From Candidatus Kapaibacterium sp. (GTDB taxonomy: Bacteria > Bacteroidota > Ignavibacteria > Kapaibacteriales > UBA2268), in contig CALHGZ010000005.1 in assembly GCA_938031175.1 (NCBI GenBank), positions 224,260-288,259 on the forward strand: a stretch of DNA of 64,000 nt, written 5' to 3'. A program made the position numbers and the translations under genes. The first letter of the stretch is position 1, and each line of letters starts with the position of its first letter. This document shows, in pieces, positions 44,874-53,680 of the stretch. The notes below the pieces were generated by a model. That model searched no databases and was not told where the DNA came from. It saw nothing but the letters and a program-made list of their open reading frames with translations.

Positions 44874-46229
44874 TTAACTTACTAAGATTCTTATTCCTTC
44901 AATAATTCTCGATTCGGGGGCATTATCTGATTGCATAACATCCATTTTAATTAATTCGGGCTTTTCTTTGAGTAAACCTGATTCATTGAGGTTTTTTTCA
45001 ACAATAGTAATAGAATTAGCTCCCCAAGCATTTCTTGCAACAGTTATGCCGACACGATTGCTATAGGTAAGCATTTTGCGTATTGCATTGGTCATTTCTT
45101 TACCATCTTCTTCCCAATCATCTCCATCAGTGCCATAGAATACATATATATTATTTTCAACAGCTAATTTTTCTTTATCAACAATTTGGTTGACTAATTC
45201 GAAAGCGGGAGAAACCTTTGTACCACCAGCAACTTGCGATTGGTAATAAACATAAAAATCAGGAACTTCTTTAGCATTGGTATCGTGAACAATAAAGCGG
45301 GATATGACATTATTCTGGTATTGATACATCAACCACGAATATATTAACAAGTGTTGTGAAGTTACTACTTGGGTTGGATTACCTTGCATTGAGCCTGAAT
45401 AATCCCGAATGAAAAATACGACTGCTTGAGTTTCAAAATCTTTTTCTTTTGATAAAATTCTATAAACTTTATCATCGGGACTAATTAATAATTGAGTTGT
45501 ATCAATATCATCTGTGGTAATACGCCCAAGCAATGCATTGGTTCTTATAATTCGCTTTAAGGTCTCTTTCTTTTCAAGTATTTGTCCAAATCCTCTGTTG
45601 CGGTCCGTTAAATCATAAATGTATTTTGTAAACGAAGGTTTTTTGCCTTTCGGTTTGAGATTAGGAAGCTGGAATTTTTCAGTTAAGATTTTTCCTAAAT
45701 CGAATGCTTCCTGAACGATATCGTGTTCAGTTTCATCTCCTTTGCCGGCACCTTGCCCACTCCCTTCGCCTTGTTGTGGCTGAGCGGGTTGTTCACCGAT
45801 AATATCCCCTTCATTACCTTCACCACTGCCTCCAGTTTCCTGCTCATCTGTAATTGAATCGTCGTGATAAAATTTAGGTTCAGTAGTAGTTGGTATTATA
45901 ACCACTTGTTTCTGATTGTTTTTACTGGGTTTGATAAGCCTGCCTATTTTTATTCTTCTTGGGAAGCCATCTTTTTCACGTTGTATATCTTGTGCTAAAA
46001 GTTCGTCTAATGTTTTAAGTGATGCAAATATTGATCGGTAAGGGCGGTAATAATTGGGTAAAACGTCAAAATCGGTTTTATCATATAGATTAGGATAAGG
46101 AATTTGACTATTTGTAATTTGTGGTTTCTTTTTAATAAGCTCAATTTCTCTCTTAATTATATTATCAAGAGTGGGACTAATGCTTTTGAAATTAATTTTA
46201 TCCAAAATTTTTTGTAAATCGGGTTTCAT
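44874..46229 (-). CDS. yeaH: YeaH/YhbH family protein (DUF444) with VWA-like domain
   Basis: A 451-residue protein. It starts with a helical part and a basic region, then a low-complexity acidic Gly/Gln-rich linker (GGSGEGNEGDIIGEQPAQPQ). The C-terminal von Willebrand A-like domain has a MIDAS-type DxSGS at D276 (IRDYSGSMQGNP), a QVAGGTKVSPAF loop and FYGTDGDDWEEDG. This is the standard layout of DUF444 proteins, the first gene of the PrkA module. Such VWA/AAA pairs suggest a chaperone-like complex with PrkA; that is inference. Confidence 0.92.
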   Translation of the reverse strand: MKPDLQKILDKINFKSISPTLDNIIKREIELIKKKPQITNSQIPYPNLYDKTDFDVLPNYYRPYRSIFASLKTLDELLAQDIQREKDGFPRRIKIGRLIKPSKNNQKQVVIIPTTTEPKFYHDDSITDEQETGGSGEGNEGDIIGEQPAQPQQGEGSGQGAGKGDETEHDIVQEAFDLGKILTEKFQLPNLKPKGKKPSFTKYIYDLTDRNRGFGQILEKKETLKRIIRTNALLGRITTDDIDTTQLLISPDDKVYRILSKEKDFETQAVVFFIRDYSGSMQGNPTQVVTSQHLLIYSWLMYQYQNNVISRFIVHDTNAKEVPDFYVYYQSQVAGGTKVSPAFELVNQIVDKEKLAVENNIYVFYGTDGDDWEEDGKEMTNAIRKMLTYSNRVGITVARNAWGANSITIVEKNLNESGLLKEKPELIKMDVMQSDNAPESRIIEGIRILVS

Positions 46230-46306
46230 TGATATTTCTTATAATATGTTACATTTAATGAGACGATCAATATTGTAATCTATAAAAATTATTTTTATTC
46301 AAATAA

Positions 46307-47431
46307 TTATTCTTTGGAAATTTTTTTCTCAAATAACAAAAGAGCTGCTCCAATAGTTTGGTCCATATTGTAGTATTTATAGTCTGCAAGTCTTCCGATG
46401 AAATAGACTGTATTGTTAAGTTTGTTTATTTCAATTTGATATTTGCTGAATTGCTCGTGGTTTGTTTGTCTTGGAATTGGATAATATGGCTCATTATATC
46501 CCTTAATATAAGATTCAGGATATTCGTAAGCGATAGTGGTAAACTCTGTTTTTGCCTCTGTGAAATGCTTGAATTCAGTAATTCTTGTATAATTAAAATC
46601 GTTAGGATAATTGATAATTGCTCTTTCCTGAAATGTTTCTGTTTTCAGATCTTTAAACTCAAATCTAAGACTTCTGTAAGGTAATTCGCCATGCAGATAA
46701 TCAAAAAATTCATCAACTTTACCTGTATAAATCATTTTATTGAATTTTACATTTTCGATTATGTCTTTAAAGTCAGTATTTGTTGTGATTTCAATATTTT
46801 TGTGCTTCAGCATATTCTCAATCATTTGTGTATATCCAAATTTTGGTATCCCTTGATATGGGTCATGGAAATAACGGTCATCCCTGCTCAAAACTATTGG
46901 TACTCTTGAAGTAACTGAAGAGTCCAGCTCTAAGGGTGACAACCCCCACTGTTTTGTTGTGTAGCCGTAAAATATGTTGTCATATATGAAATCAGCAAGT
47001 TTTTTTAATTCCGGATTATTGGTTTCCCTTAATTTTAGTATTGGTATTTTTTTGACATTTCTATAATGCAAAATAAGTAGTTCCTGTAGTTTTTTTGCGT
47101 ATTTTGGCGGGAAAATCATATCAATTGAATTGAAGTTAAAGGGGACAGGAACTTTTTTGTCCTTAATAACAGCTAAAACCTTGAGTTCAAAGTTTATCCA
47201 TTCAGTGAATTTGCTTGCGTAATCCCATACTTTCTTGTTCATTGTATGAAAAATGTGGGGTCCGTATTTATGAATGTATATGTTGTACTCATTAAGATAG
47301 TCATAGCAATTTCCGCCAATATGTTCTCTTTTTTCTATTAAAAGGATTTTTTTATCAAGCTTATTGGCTATTCTCTCAGCAAGTGTAGAACCAGCAAGTC
47401 CAGAACCAACAATTAAAAAATCATATTTCAT
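46307..47431 (-). CDS. glf: UDP-galactopyranose mutase
   Basis: A 374-residue FAD enzyme that turns UDP-galactopyranose into UDP-galactofuranose for surface polysaccharides. The N-terminus has the FAD motif (DFLIVGSGLAGSTLAERIA), then IGGNCYDY, YIHKYGPHIFHT, and the C-terminal FIGRLADYKYYNMDQTIGAA with active-site Arg and Asp. The ATG at 47431 is taken because it starts the FAD-binding strand and overlaps the flippase stop by four bases (ATGA) with AAGGGA upstream; the frame stays open for 63 further codons upstream but these lie inside the flippase gene. Confidence 0.96.
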   Translation of the reverse strand: MKYDFLIVGSGLAGSTLAERIANKLDKKILLIEKREHIGGNCYDYLNEYNIYIHKYGPHIFHTMNKKVWDYASKFTEWINFELKVLAVIKDKKVPVPFNFNSIDMIFPPKYAKKLQELLILHYRNVKKIPILKLRETNNPELKKLADFIYDNIFYGYTTKQWGLSPLELDSSVTSRVPIVLSRDDRYFHDPYQGIPKFGYTQMIENMLKHKNIEITTNTDFKDIIENVKFNKMIYTGKVDEFFDYLHGELPYRSLRFEFKDLKTETFQERAIINYPNDFNYTRITEFKHFTEAKTEFTTIAYEYPESYIKGYNEPYYPIPRQTNHEQFSKYQIEINKLNNTVYFIGRLADYKYYNMDQTIGAALLLFEKKISKE

Positions 47432-48834
47432 TTTTTTAAATATTCCCTTATTTGTGAAATTGTTACAACTTTGAATGATAAAATTATGATTGGATAAACT
47501 ACAATTGCAAGTGCAATAGAGATGATTAAGTTTAATGAATAATAAAAATAAACATAACTTACGAAAATTGGAATTGCACAAATGGAAAGTATCTTGATAA
47601 ATTCGAGATACGGTAGCCATTCAATTATTTTATATGTTTTGATGCTCAGTATCATCAACATTACTATCTCACTTATTAGAGTTGTTGCTGCAGCACCTAC
47701 TGCTCCATATTTGGGTATGAGCAGAAGGTTGAATGCCAAATTTGCTATTGTAGTTGCCATTGATGAAAATAAAAGTACCTTTTCTTTGCCCCAAGCCATA
47801 AATAGTAGAGCTAAAGAAATGTTAATAAATTGTATTAGTAAAGTTATCATCAGTATTTTTAAAGTGCTAACCGAAGCAATATATTCTTTCCCGTAAATTA
47901 ATTCCACTAGAGGATGGGAATAAATAAAAATTAATGATGTATAGAATATTCCAACAATGTATAGCATTAATGCATATTTGGAGGCAATTTTTATTTTCTC
48001 ATCAATAGTTTCTTGACGAGATAAAACAGGGAAAAAAACGTTTTGTATAATACCCAATGGTATTAATCCTAATGCGTGTATTTTGAAAGCAGCTGTAAAT
48101 AATCCTGTTTCGAATTCACCTTTAATTAATCCTAATAAACTGATACATAAATTATTATAAATAGTTATAAAAATGAATGATATTCCAAGTGGTAATGCAG
48201 ATTTAAGTATGTTTTTGATAAGATTATAATCAATATTTAATTTGATGGGATAATAGTTCCTAATGTAATAAAATAGCATTAAAATAGTATTGATGAGAAA
48301 AGCAGTTGAATTTATTATAATTGCATAAAGAATATCATCTGGATTATGTATAAAAATAATTATTCCTGTGAAATTTAAAACTCCTATTAAAACTTGCCTT
48401 ATGGCTATTATTTGCATTTTCTCAATTGCTATAAAATACCAGTTCAAATGTAATGACAATGAGAATATATTAATTCCGCTAATATACCAGAGCATTTTTA
48501 TCTGAAATGGCAGTTCTATAAAGTGGATGAATAAAATTAAGCCAAGGAAACCAAATCCGGATAAAATAAATCGGAAAGTAAAGATATTGTTAACGTAAGA
48601 TTCAGAGAGATTAGGACTTTTCGTAACTTCTCTTGTTGCAATCGTCTCGACACCTAAATTAGTCAAAACAATAATGTAAGAAAGAATTGAATTGATAAAA
48701 CTAATTGTACCTAATCCTTCCGGGTTCAGTACCCGAGCTAAATATATAATTGTAATTGTTGTAATTCCTTTTGAGGCTAATTCAGCAGCTGAGAGAAAAA
48801 ACATATTATTTAAAATTTTGCGCGCTGCTTTCAT
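47428..48834 (-). CDS. Wzx-type polysaccharide flippase
   Basis: A 468-residue integral membrane protein with about 14 hydrophobic helices of the MATE/MOP (RfbX/Wzx) group. Typical features are the start FLSAAELASKGITTITIIYL, ARVLNPEGLGTISF, and a late motif NLLLIPKYGAVGAAATTLIS. It is expected to move lipid-linked sugar units across the inner membrane. It is translationally coupled to glf, so a galactofuranose-containing polymer is a fair guess. No polymerase or glycosyltransferase gene is next to it. Confidence 0.9.
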   Translation of the reverse strand: MKAARKILNNMFFLSAAELASKGITTITIIYLARVLNPEGLGTISFINSILSYIIVLTNLGVETIATREVTKSPNLSESYVNNIFTFRFILSGFGFLGLILFIHFIELPFQIKMLWYISGINIFSLSLHLNWYFIAIEKMQIIAIRQVLIGVLNFTGIIIFIHNPDDILYAIIINSTAFLINTILMLFYYIRNYYPIKLNIDYNLIKNILKSALPLGISFIFITIYNNLCISLLGLIKGEFETGLFTAAFKIHALGLIPLGIIQNVFFPVLSRQETIDEKIKIASKYALMLYIVGIFYTSLIFIYSHPLVELIYGKEYIASVSTLKILMITLLIQFINISLALLFMAWGKEKVLLFSSMATTIANLAFNLLLIPKYGAVGAAATTLISEIVMLMILSIKTYKIIEWLPYLEFIKILSICAIPIFVSYVYFYYSLNLIISIALAIVVYPIIILSFKVVTISQIREYLKK

Positions 48835-48851
48835 TTTAGGTCAAAAGTAGT

Positions 48852-50570
48852 TTACCAATTCCACCATTCTAATTGAAGTTCAGGGAATACTGGATTTCTT
48901 TTCTCAATTTCTGATAAGATGTTTTCATCCTCAGTATTAAATTGATTAGTTTCAATAAATTTTTCTGCTAAATCGCATAATTTATTGAAATCGGAATGAT
49001 GATAGGAGAAGCGTTGTTCGGCATAGTCTTTTGCCGAGCGGGTATAAATTAAAAATTGCCAATCGGAGGCTTGTAAAAGCATTAATTCTCTCAAAGTTTG
49101 GGTTAGAATTCTTCTTAGTGTATTGTCAATATTTTTAAGATTAATTCTTTCATAAATCTTTGATAATCTGAGTTCATCATTATAATTAGCTTCCCATGTC
49201 CAATATGTATCAGGATTACTCCATACATCGTGATTATTGTTGACTCCCCAAGAGCCTTCTGGAATTGAGATAACTTCGAGAGGCATTATTCTTAATAATT
49301 GTTCGGAAGCGGTTGCTGTTTTAGCATATGGCGAAAAATTGAGTCCTTTTATAACTGCTTTAATAAATTCAGGTCCTTCGAACCACCAGTGCCCAAATAA
49401 TTCAGTATCGAAAGGCGTACAAAGAGTTCCAAATTTTCCGGTTTTATTATGATAATAATTCAATGTATTTTCAATATGATGAATGAAATGATTTGATTGC
49501 AAATCAATTTTGTTCCAGACCCAATCAGGATGATAAAGGGTTTTATACATCATATCGGCTTTGTTGTCTGTTACTCGCCAGTATCTAAGCATTGAATCTA
49601 TGTGTTTTTTGTGGAAATCAAGATAATCGGGTTCGCCTGGATATCCAACTTCACCGCTCCAGACTTGCATTGAAATATTATGGTGTCGGGTGAAAATTGC
49701 AGCTGTACCGAATTCAATTTTTTCGCTTGAGCTGACATTGAATAAACTAAGTGGATCTTTGTCGAATGCGAATGGATTCTTTAAAAAGTCGAAATTATTG
49801 ATATGAAGTAGTTTTTCCTTGCTTGGGTTTAAGAATTTACCTATCGGATTTGAGCGTTTTAAAAGATTTTCATCTGTAACGAAAAATTGTAAATTATGCC
49901 TGGCTAAAAATTGTTCAATACCAGGACGCAAGTGTTTTTGATTGAAGGGTGCAACTGGTATATAAGTCTTCCATTCATAAGAAGGACGATAGGCACATTC
50001 CGGTAGCCATATACCGCGAGGTTCCCTTTTGAAATATTTTTTATAATTATTGATTGCAGATTCAATTTGAAGATTTATACTTCGATCAAATCCTAATAAT
50101 GGTAGATATCCATGTGTAGCTCCACAAGTAATAATCTCGATCGCACCCTCGTCTTGCAAATTTTTAAAAGCTCCGATAATTGATGTTTCATATTTATGAA
50201 TAAAATTATTCAGCCTTGCTTCATACCACTGCTGCCAAAATTGTGCAAGATAAATATGATGAGGGTCGTAATGTCTATCGGTAAAAATTTTTTCGTCTTT
50301 TGCAGCAGCAGCAATTTTTTCATTACAGTATTTGGTGAAAATAGCTTTGAAATCAGGATGTTCAAGTTGTTCGCATAATACAGGGGAAATATCAAGTGTA
50401 ACTTTTGGTATTATGCCAGAATCAATCAATTCATTGAATATATTAAGCAATGGAATATAACATTCAGCTGTTGCTTCGCATAGCCAATCAACTCCATGTG
50501 GCCAAGTGCCATGATGTAATACCCAAGGTAGATGTGTGTGTAGTATTAAAATATAATTTCCCGATCTCAT
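48852..50570 (-). CDS. glycoside hydrolase family 57 protein, probable 1,4-alpha-glucan branching enzyme
   Basis: A 572-residue cytoplasmic GH57/DUF1957 protein. It opens with ILILHTHLPWVLHHG. The catalytic nucleophile is likely E191 (GIWLPECAYRPS) and the acid D388 (FDTELFGHWWFEG), both in their usual contexts. The C-terminal helical part includes WQFLIYTRSAKDYAEQRF, typical of the branching-enzyme group. Alpha-glucan branching or transfer in glycogen metabolism is the likely reaction. The start is set at 50570, where GGAG lies six bases upstream. No glycogen synthase gene is nearby. Confidence 0.88.
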   Translation of the reverse strand: MRSGNYILILHTHLPWVLHHGTWPHGVDWLCEATAECYIPLLNIFNELIDSGIIPKVTLDISPVLCEQLEHPDFKAIFTKYCNEKIAAAAKDEKIFTDRHYDPHHIYLAQFWQQWYEARLNNFIHKYETSIIGAFKNLQDEGAIEIITCGATHGYLPLLGFDRSINLQIESAINNYKKYFKREPRGIWLPECAYRPSYEWKTYIPVAPFNQKHLRPGIEQFLARHNLQFFVTDENLLKRSNPIGKFLNPSKEKLLHINNFDFLKNPFAFDKDPLSLFNVSSSEKIEFGTAAIFTRHHNISMQVWSGEVGYPGEPDYLDFHKKHIDSMLRYWRVTDNKADMMYKTLYHPDWVWNKIDLQSNHFIHHIENTLNYYHNKTGKFGTLCTPFDTELFGHWWFEGPEFIKAVIKGLNFSPYAKTATASEQLLRIMPLEVISIPEGSWGVNNNHDVWSNPDTYWTWEANYNDELRLSKIYERINLKNIDNTLRRILTQTLRELMLLQASDWQFLIYTRSAKDYAEQRFSYHHSDFNKLCDLAEKFIETNQFNTEDENILSEIEKRNPVFPELQLEWWNW

Positions 50571-50581
50571 AGTATCTCCAT

Positions 50582-50622
50582 TAGGAATAAAAATATAACA
50601 CAAGGAATTCCCTTGTGTTATA
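50582..50622 (-). terminator. rho-independent terminator for the DUF3467 unit
   Basis: TATAACACAAGG and CCTTGTGTTATA are perfect 12-bp arms (50594-50605 and 50611-50622) around a 5-base loop, followed on the minus strand by TTTTTATT. It lies 22 bases after the DUF3467 stop and before the GH57 start. Confidence 0.85.
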
Positions 50623-50644
50623 ATTAATAATTTGAGTGACAGTT

Positions 50645-50971
50645 TTAATTAATTTTCGGTGTACCACCAGCAAACCCCTGAAACATATTATTATTCGGAG
50701 AATCTAATTTTATTTCTCCATTTTTTTGTTCGTATTTAAAAATATTGTCTTCAAGAGCTTTTGCTAGTAATTTAGCATGTTGAGGTGTCATTATTATTCT
50801 TGCATGAACTTTAGCTTTTGGGGTACCGGGCATTATTCGGGTAAAATCAATTACAAATTCGGCTTGGGAATGAGATATGATTGCTAAATTGGAATAGATT
50901 CCCTCTGCTTCGATCTCGCCAAGTTCTATATTGATTTGCTGAGGTTGGGGTGGTTGTTTTTTCTCTTGCAT
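50645..50971 (-). CDS. DUF3467 family protein
   Basis: A 108-residue protein. After a Gln/Pro-rich start (MQEKKQPPQPQQINIELGEI) it has AEGIYSNLAIISHSQAEFVI, DFTRIMPG and KVHARIIMTPQHAKLLAKAL, the pattern of DUF3467. Function unknown; the fold is small and beta-rich. The ATG at 50971 follows AAGGAGC at the right distance, so the longer in-frame start inside the upstream gene is not used. It is cotranscribed with the TPR lipoprotein gene upstream. Confidence 0.85.
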   Translation of the reverse strand: MQEKKQPPQPQQINIELGEIEAEGIYSNLAIISHSQAEFVIDFTRIMPGTPKAKVHARIIMTPQHAKLLAKALEDNIFKYEQKNGEIKLDSPNNNMFQGFAGGTPKIN

Positions 50972-50988
50972 AATAGCTCCTTTATTTT

Positions 50989-52494
50989 TTATTTTACTAA
51001 TTCCTGATATTTTTCGCAAGCTGATTTGCGTTTTTCTGCTATTTTTAAAATAGTATATACTTTGCACAGTATTCTATAGTAGCTTTCTTCATTTTTTGAT
51101 GTCACAGTAATATTTTCAAGCGTTTGGAGATAGGAATTTATTTTATTTCTATCGTCAAGTACTTCGTAAATGTTGATAAGTTCGCCAATGATATCTAGGT
51201 CATTTTTAAAACGGCTGTAGTTTAGACTTTTTTCAAAGTATTCGGCTGATTTTTTTAGATCAGGAATGTATTCTTCGATATTTGGTTGATATTTTTTGTC
51301 CTTTTCAGATTTTTCTCTTTGCTGAGCCTGAATTTGGCTTGCTCGATTTTTATGAGCTGAGGCTAAATTGCGCAAAACTATATCATAATCAGCATCTAAT
51401 TGTAAAGCTTTTCCATAATACTTTATTGCTTCATCATAATCTCTAGAGAGTAGATTTAAATCGCCAAATTGGGCATAGAATAATTTATTATTTGGATTTT
51501 GTTGAATTAGTTCTGTTAGCATTTGTTTTGCTTCTTCTAATTTACCTTGAACGTTATAAAGCTCGACTAAAAATGCACTTGCTTTTTCATCTTCTGGTTG
51601 TATTTGGTGTAAAATTTTTACATATTTAAAGGAATTATCATAATCTTTTCTTTCATAGAAAATTGATGCTAATGCTGCAAATGGATTAATATCCAAATCC
51701 TGCCACTGAATTTTTTCCTGTTGAGTTAAATTAGGCGGAGGATTATAATACCACCCCTTTACTCTGAAAATATCCTTCATCTTTTGAGCTGAATAAACAT
51801 ATAATTCTTTGTTTTCAATATTGAAAACATCGGTAACAGTAGAATCATATTCACCAGAAGCCCTGCTACCTTGTGTAAAGCTTGGCTTGCCAAATTTTTT
51901 GATAATTTCTTCTCGAGGTAAATCTAAATATATTGAGTGTTGTTCAGCAAATTTAATATTTTTATCCTGAAGATTGGCATATTTAATGTATGCTAAAATT
52001 GCATTGTTGGTATCGTTTTTAGCTTCATAAATTATTCCTTTTAAAGAATAGATTCTTGTCATTTCTGGACGTATGACAGGTATGATATCGAGCAGGTATA
52101 AGGCTGTATCAAGTGAATTTAAATCTTTGCTGACAACGTATGAATTGTAATAAGATATGCCCAGATTCAATAAACCTGTCCAAAATCTAATTATATAATT
52201 TGGTAAAAATTTTACGACTTCTGGCGTAACAGCGATTTTTTCAGCTTCTGCGTAAGCTTCGGCAGCACCTTTAAAGTCCATCAAAGCTTCTTTTACTTGT
52301 CCCATCAAATACCATGCTTCGTCATTTTTTGGATTTTTTAGTATTGCTTGTTCGAGCTGTTGTTTAGCTTTAGGATAGTCGTTTGATTGCATTGCAACTT
52401 TTGCTGTTGTAATTTCTTTTGTAGCGCATTGAAAGCCCTGCATTAATATTGAAGTGATCACAACGATTAATAATAATAATACAGATTTTTTCAA
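50989..52494 (-). CDS. TPR-repeat exported protein, possible lipoprotein
   Basis: A 501-residue protein with a strong signal peptide (MKKSVLLLLIVVITSILMQG) followed by FQCATKE; the cysteine may be lipidated although FQC is not the standard lipobox. TPR units occur around residues 40-90 (AILKNPKNDEAWYLMGQVKE), 155-180 and 280-400 (YGKALQLDADYDIVLRNLAS). A mid-section (DLPREEIIKKFGKPSFTQGS) resembles a small SmpA/BamE-like or lipoprotein module. The start codon is TTG, backed by AAAGGAG at good spacing and the lack of any other start. Probable envelope scaffold; precise role unknown. Confidence 0.75.
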   Translation of the reverse strand: MKKSVLLLLIVVITSILMQGFQCATKEITTAKVAMQSNDYPKAKQQLEQAILKNPKNDEAWYLMGQVKEALMDFKGAAEAYAEAEKIAVTPEVVKFLPNYIIRFWTGLLNLGISYYNSYVVSKDLNSLDTALYLLDIIPVIRPEMTRIYSLKGIIYEAKNDTNNAILAYIKYANLQDKNIKFAEQHSIYLDLPREEIIKKFGKPSFTQGSRASGEYDSTVTDVFNIENKELYVYSAQKMKDIFRVKGWYYNPPPNLTQQEKIQWQDLDINPFAALASIFYERKDYDNSFKYVKILHQIQPEDEKASAFLVELYNVQGKLEEAKQMLTELIQQNPNNKLFYAQFGDLNLLSRDYDEAIKYYGKALQLDADYDIVLRNLASAHKNRASQIQAQQREKSEKDKKYQPNIEEYIPDLKKSAEYFEKSLNYSRFKNDLDIIGELINIYEVLDDRNKINSYLQTLENITVTSKNEESYYRILCKVYTILKIAEKRKSACEKYQELVK

Positions 52495-52606
52495 GTTTTA
52501 CTCCTTTAAAATTTTCAGCATAATGAGATTATTCTAAATTAAGAAAAAGCGATAGATTCTTCAAATATAAACTATTAACATAATTATTATTTTTAAATTC
52601 TGTATT

Positions 52607-52644
52607 AAAATAATAAAGCTATCCAAATACTTGAAGATAGCTTT
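52607..52644 (-). terminator. likely terminator after the rlpA-like gene
   Basis: AAAGCTATC pairs with GATAGCTTT (9 bp) around a 12-base loop, and on the minus strand TTTATTATTTT follows. It lies 28 bases beyond the RlpA stop codon. Confidence 0.65.
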
Positions 52645-52671
52645 AATATTATATGAATAATACTTTCCCTT

Positions 52672-53460
52672 TTAATGTCTTAAAGCTACATCTCTGATAA
52701 GCGCAGGTTTTATATCCTTTCTCACTGTTGCAATATAGTACCTTATCGGTGCATCTGAATGTTCTTTTATGAAATTATATTCAACCGGTACGAAAATATA
52801 AACATCTATTTCATCTGTGAGCAAATAGAAATCATATTTTATAAGTGCTTCTTCAAAAAGGTTAGTTGAATCGAGCACTTCAATTAATGGCTTTGGAATG
52901 CAAATCAATTGTCTATCGTATGAGTATCCAAAAAAATAACTTTGAGTTGTATCAACAAAAAACTCATCTGTTCTAGGATGTAATAAAGCTTCTATCTTTA
53001 CTTTTGGTAAACCAAGTCCATCAATAGTCTTAGCAGTTTGGTAAGATAGATCAATAATACGCTTCCTTATGAACGGACCGCGATCATTTATTCTTGCTAA
53101 GGTTACTTTATTATTTGTTAAATTTGTTATACGAACGATTGTACCAAACGGAAGGTTGCGGTGAGCTGCTGTATTTTGATACATATTGTATTTTTCACCG
53201 CTTGAAGTTCGCCTGTTATGAAATTTTCTTCCATAATAGGAAGCAATTCCTGTATTTGTGTGGTAAAACTCTTCACTGATATTGTAATCTTCAATGTTAA
53301 TAGTTGATTCACTTGTATTATCCTTTGTGACATTACTTATAAATAAATCGGGTTCTTGTGCTAACACGATATAAGTTAGGGAAAGTATAGTCAAAGGCAC
53401 AAGTGCATTTGTCAAAATACTTGGCAAACGACTTTGTCTTTTACTAACTTTATCATTCAA
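52672..53460 (-). CDS. rlpA: RlpA-like double-psi beta-barrel protein
   Basis: A 262-residue envelope protein. An N-terminal signal or anchor (ILTNALVPLTILSLTYIVLA) precedes a double-psi barrel at ~72-165: GIASYYGRKFHNRRTSSGE, NTAAHRNLPFGTIVRITNL, and ARINDRGPF, the catalytic-site region of RlpA lytic transglycosylases. The C-terminal ~90 residues are a separate, unrecognised domain rather than the SPOR domain. Septal or cell-wall turnover is the likely role. The start is TTG with AGGAG nine bases upstream; no in-frame ATG exists before the barrel. Confidence 0.82.
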   Translation of the reverse strand: MNDKVSKRQSRLPSILTNALVPLTILSLTYIVLAQEPDLFISNVTKDNTSESTINIEDYNISEEFYHTNTGIASYYGRKFHNRRTSSGEKYNMYQNTAAHRNLPFGTIVRITNLTNNKVTLARINDRGPFIRKRIIDLSYQTAKTIDGLGLPKVKIEALLHPRTDEFFVDTTQSYFFGYSYDRQLICIPKPLIEVLDSTNLFEEALIKYDFYLLTDEIDVYIFVPVEYNFIKEHSDAPIRYYIATVRKDIKPALIRDVALRH

Positions 53461-53680
53461 TATAAATTACTCCTAATATGATACATAACATTTTGCCTAA
53501 TATCAACTTAATCCAAATAATTAAAATGAATATTGTTTAGCAAAGTTTTCTTTTACGTGAGAAAATTTAACTTATTGTAAAATGATTTGAATTTTTCGAG
53601 TAATTCATTGAATATAAATGTATTAGCAATCTATTAATTTAGCTGGATTATTGCAAAAATAAACTAAATTTCATTTTAAA

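Noticed and set aside
47432..47620. N-terminal extension of the UDP-galactopyranose mutase frame
   Set aside because: It lies wholly inside the flippase gene, adds a Cys-rich unrelated stretch, and the ATG at 47431 has a ribosome site and the ATGA overlap expected for coupling.
53461..53680. Gene or RNA between rlpA and the TMTC-like gene
   Set aside because: No convincing frame, terminator hairpin or conserved RNA shape is visible; it probably holds only the rlpA promoter.
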